The notes under the pieces: generated by a model
Database searches by the model: none
What the model was told of the DNA's origin: nothing
The model's input: the letters and a program-made list of their open reading frames with translations, nothing else
In this document: piece by piece, positions 54,646 through 55,139 of the stretch
How positions within the stretch are numbered: the stretch's first letter is position 1
How the letters are laid out: every line of letters starts with the position of its first letter
Position numbers and translations under genes: made by a program
Assembly: GCA_000320545.1 (NCBI GenBank)
Contig: ADNK01001541.1
Span: 1 to 55,139, forward strand
DNA: 55,139 nucleotides
Direction: 5' to 3'
Source: Bigelowiella natans CCMP2755
Lineage: Eukaryota; Cercozoa; Chlorarachniophyceae

Positions 54646-55139
54646 GAGAGCGCTGAGATGACTCACACGCGCGCACCTGGACAAGGGGACACTGATGCAT
54701 GAATCATCTCAGCGCACTCTTGTGGTCGCGAACTGCGAGTGGTTCAAAGGCAAAAACCACTCACACAAAAGGAAAGGTCGTGTGATCGAACTGATCAACA
54801 CGTTTTCCTTCCGAGGACACCGCTTCTGATTCGCACGCTCCAGATTGCACGTTGGCTGCTTGTCTTCTTTGTCTTCTTTTTGAACTTGTTTTTTCTTGTC
54901 TTGTTCACTCAGAGATTGCTTCTTCCTCACATTGCACTTTTGATTTTTGGAATTTTCTCACTTTTGCTTCAGACCCGACTTTTTTTTTTTTTGTTCTGAG
55001 CTCTGGCAGAAGCAGCTTGAACCTGTGCAAGCATGCCTGCATGAAAGTGCAAGACACAACAAAGCACAACGTGCACTGCCATTTGCACTCATGCATGTGC
55101 GCATGCGCACTCACATGCATTTGGTGGTGGATCGAAGCT

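Larger units (their letters stand above)
52763..55139. other. GC-rich repeat block, right end of window
   Basis: Base composition and word use match the 17-20 kb island: CACGTG, GTGCAT, GCATGC. It contains copy 2 of the dispersed repeat and, to its right, sequence rich in TGCATGCG. The 289-codon minus-strand frame (54089-53220) is Cys/His-rich because of the CAC and TGC words and is not credible as a gene. I see no host gene here. Confidence 0.6.

Overview
This window is the left end of a eukaryotic chromosome. It opens with about 119 bp of C-strand telomere repeat (CCCTAA, with CCCCTAA variants on the inner side). Below it lies an AT-rich region full of microsatellites and dense with short GT-AG introns (about 60-200 bp where measurable) and small exons. 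The telomere type, heavy intron load and protein families point to a protist or other simple eukaryote; I cannot name the lineage.

Seven host genes can be read by joining exons whose reading phases agree. In order they are: an NHL-repeat type II membrane protein (minus, 504-4171); an unrecognised low-complexity/coiled-coil protein (plus, about 5435-9208); a VIT1/CCC1 iron transporter (minus, 10393-12486); a CDC50/LEM3 flippase subunit (plus, 13696-16948); Rab geranylgeranyltransferase beta subunit (minus, 20569-26816); a very divergent DNA polymerase delta-like polymerase (plus, 27638-40943); and an unrecognised secreted-entry multi-pass membrane protein (minus, 42595-46214). Orientation alternates strictly. 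The three convergent gaps (9.2-10.4, 16.9-20.6 and 40.9-42.6 kb) carry GC-richer sequence crowded with TGCA, GCATGC and CACGTG palindromes, and so do the subtelomere and the right end.

The right end (about 46.2-55.1 kb) is repeat territory. It holds an apparently intact 5.7-kb Ty3/gypsy-order LTR retrotransposon (47047-52762) with matching LTRs and one 1657-codon Gag-Pol frame on the minus strand. A roughly 0.7-1.05 kb GC-rich repeat occurs at 18.9-19.6 kb and again at 53.6-54.6 kb. Both copies keep a long hairpin, and the second carries a nested 104-bp foldback insert.

The main discovery candidate is the polymerase. Its three polymerase motifs are intact, but the exonuclease III Tyr and Asp are replaced, the exonuclease II Asn is replaced, and no C-terminal cysteine modules were found. 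A RanBP2-like zinc finger sits at its N-terminus. A second theme is a set of 48-55 bp tandem duplications that straddle splice junctions in four genes. One of them, in CDC50, is best explained as creating a new 64-bp intron.
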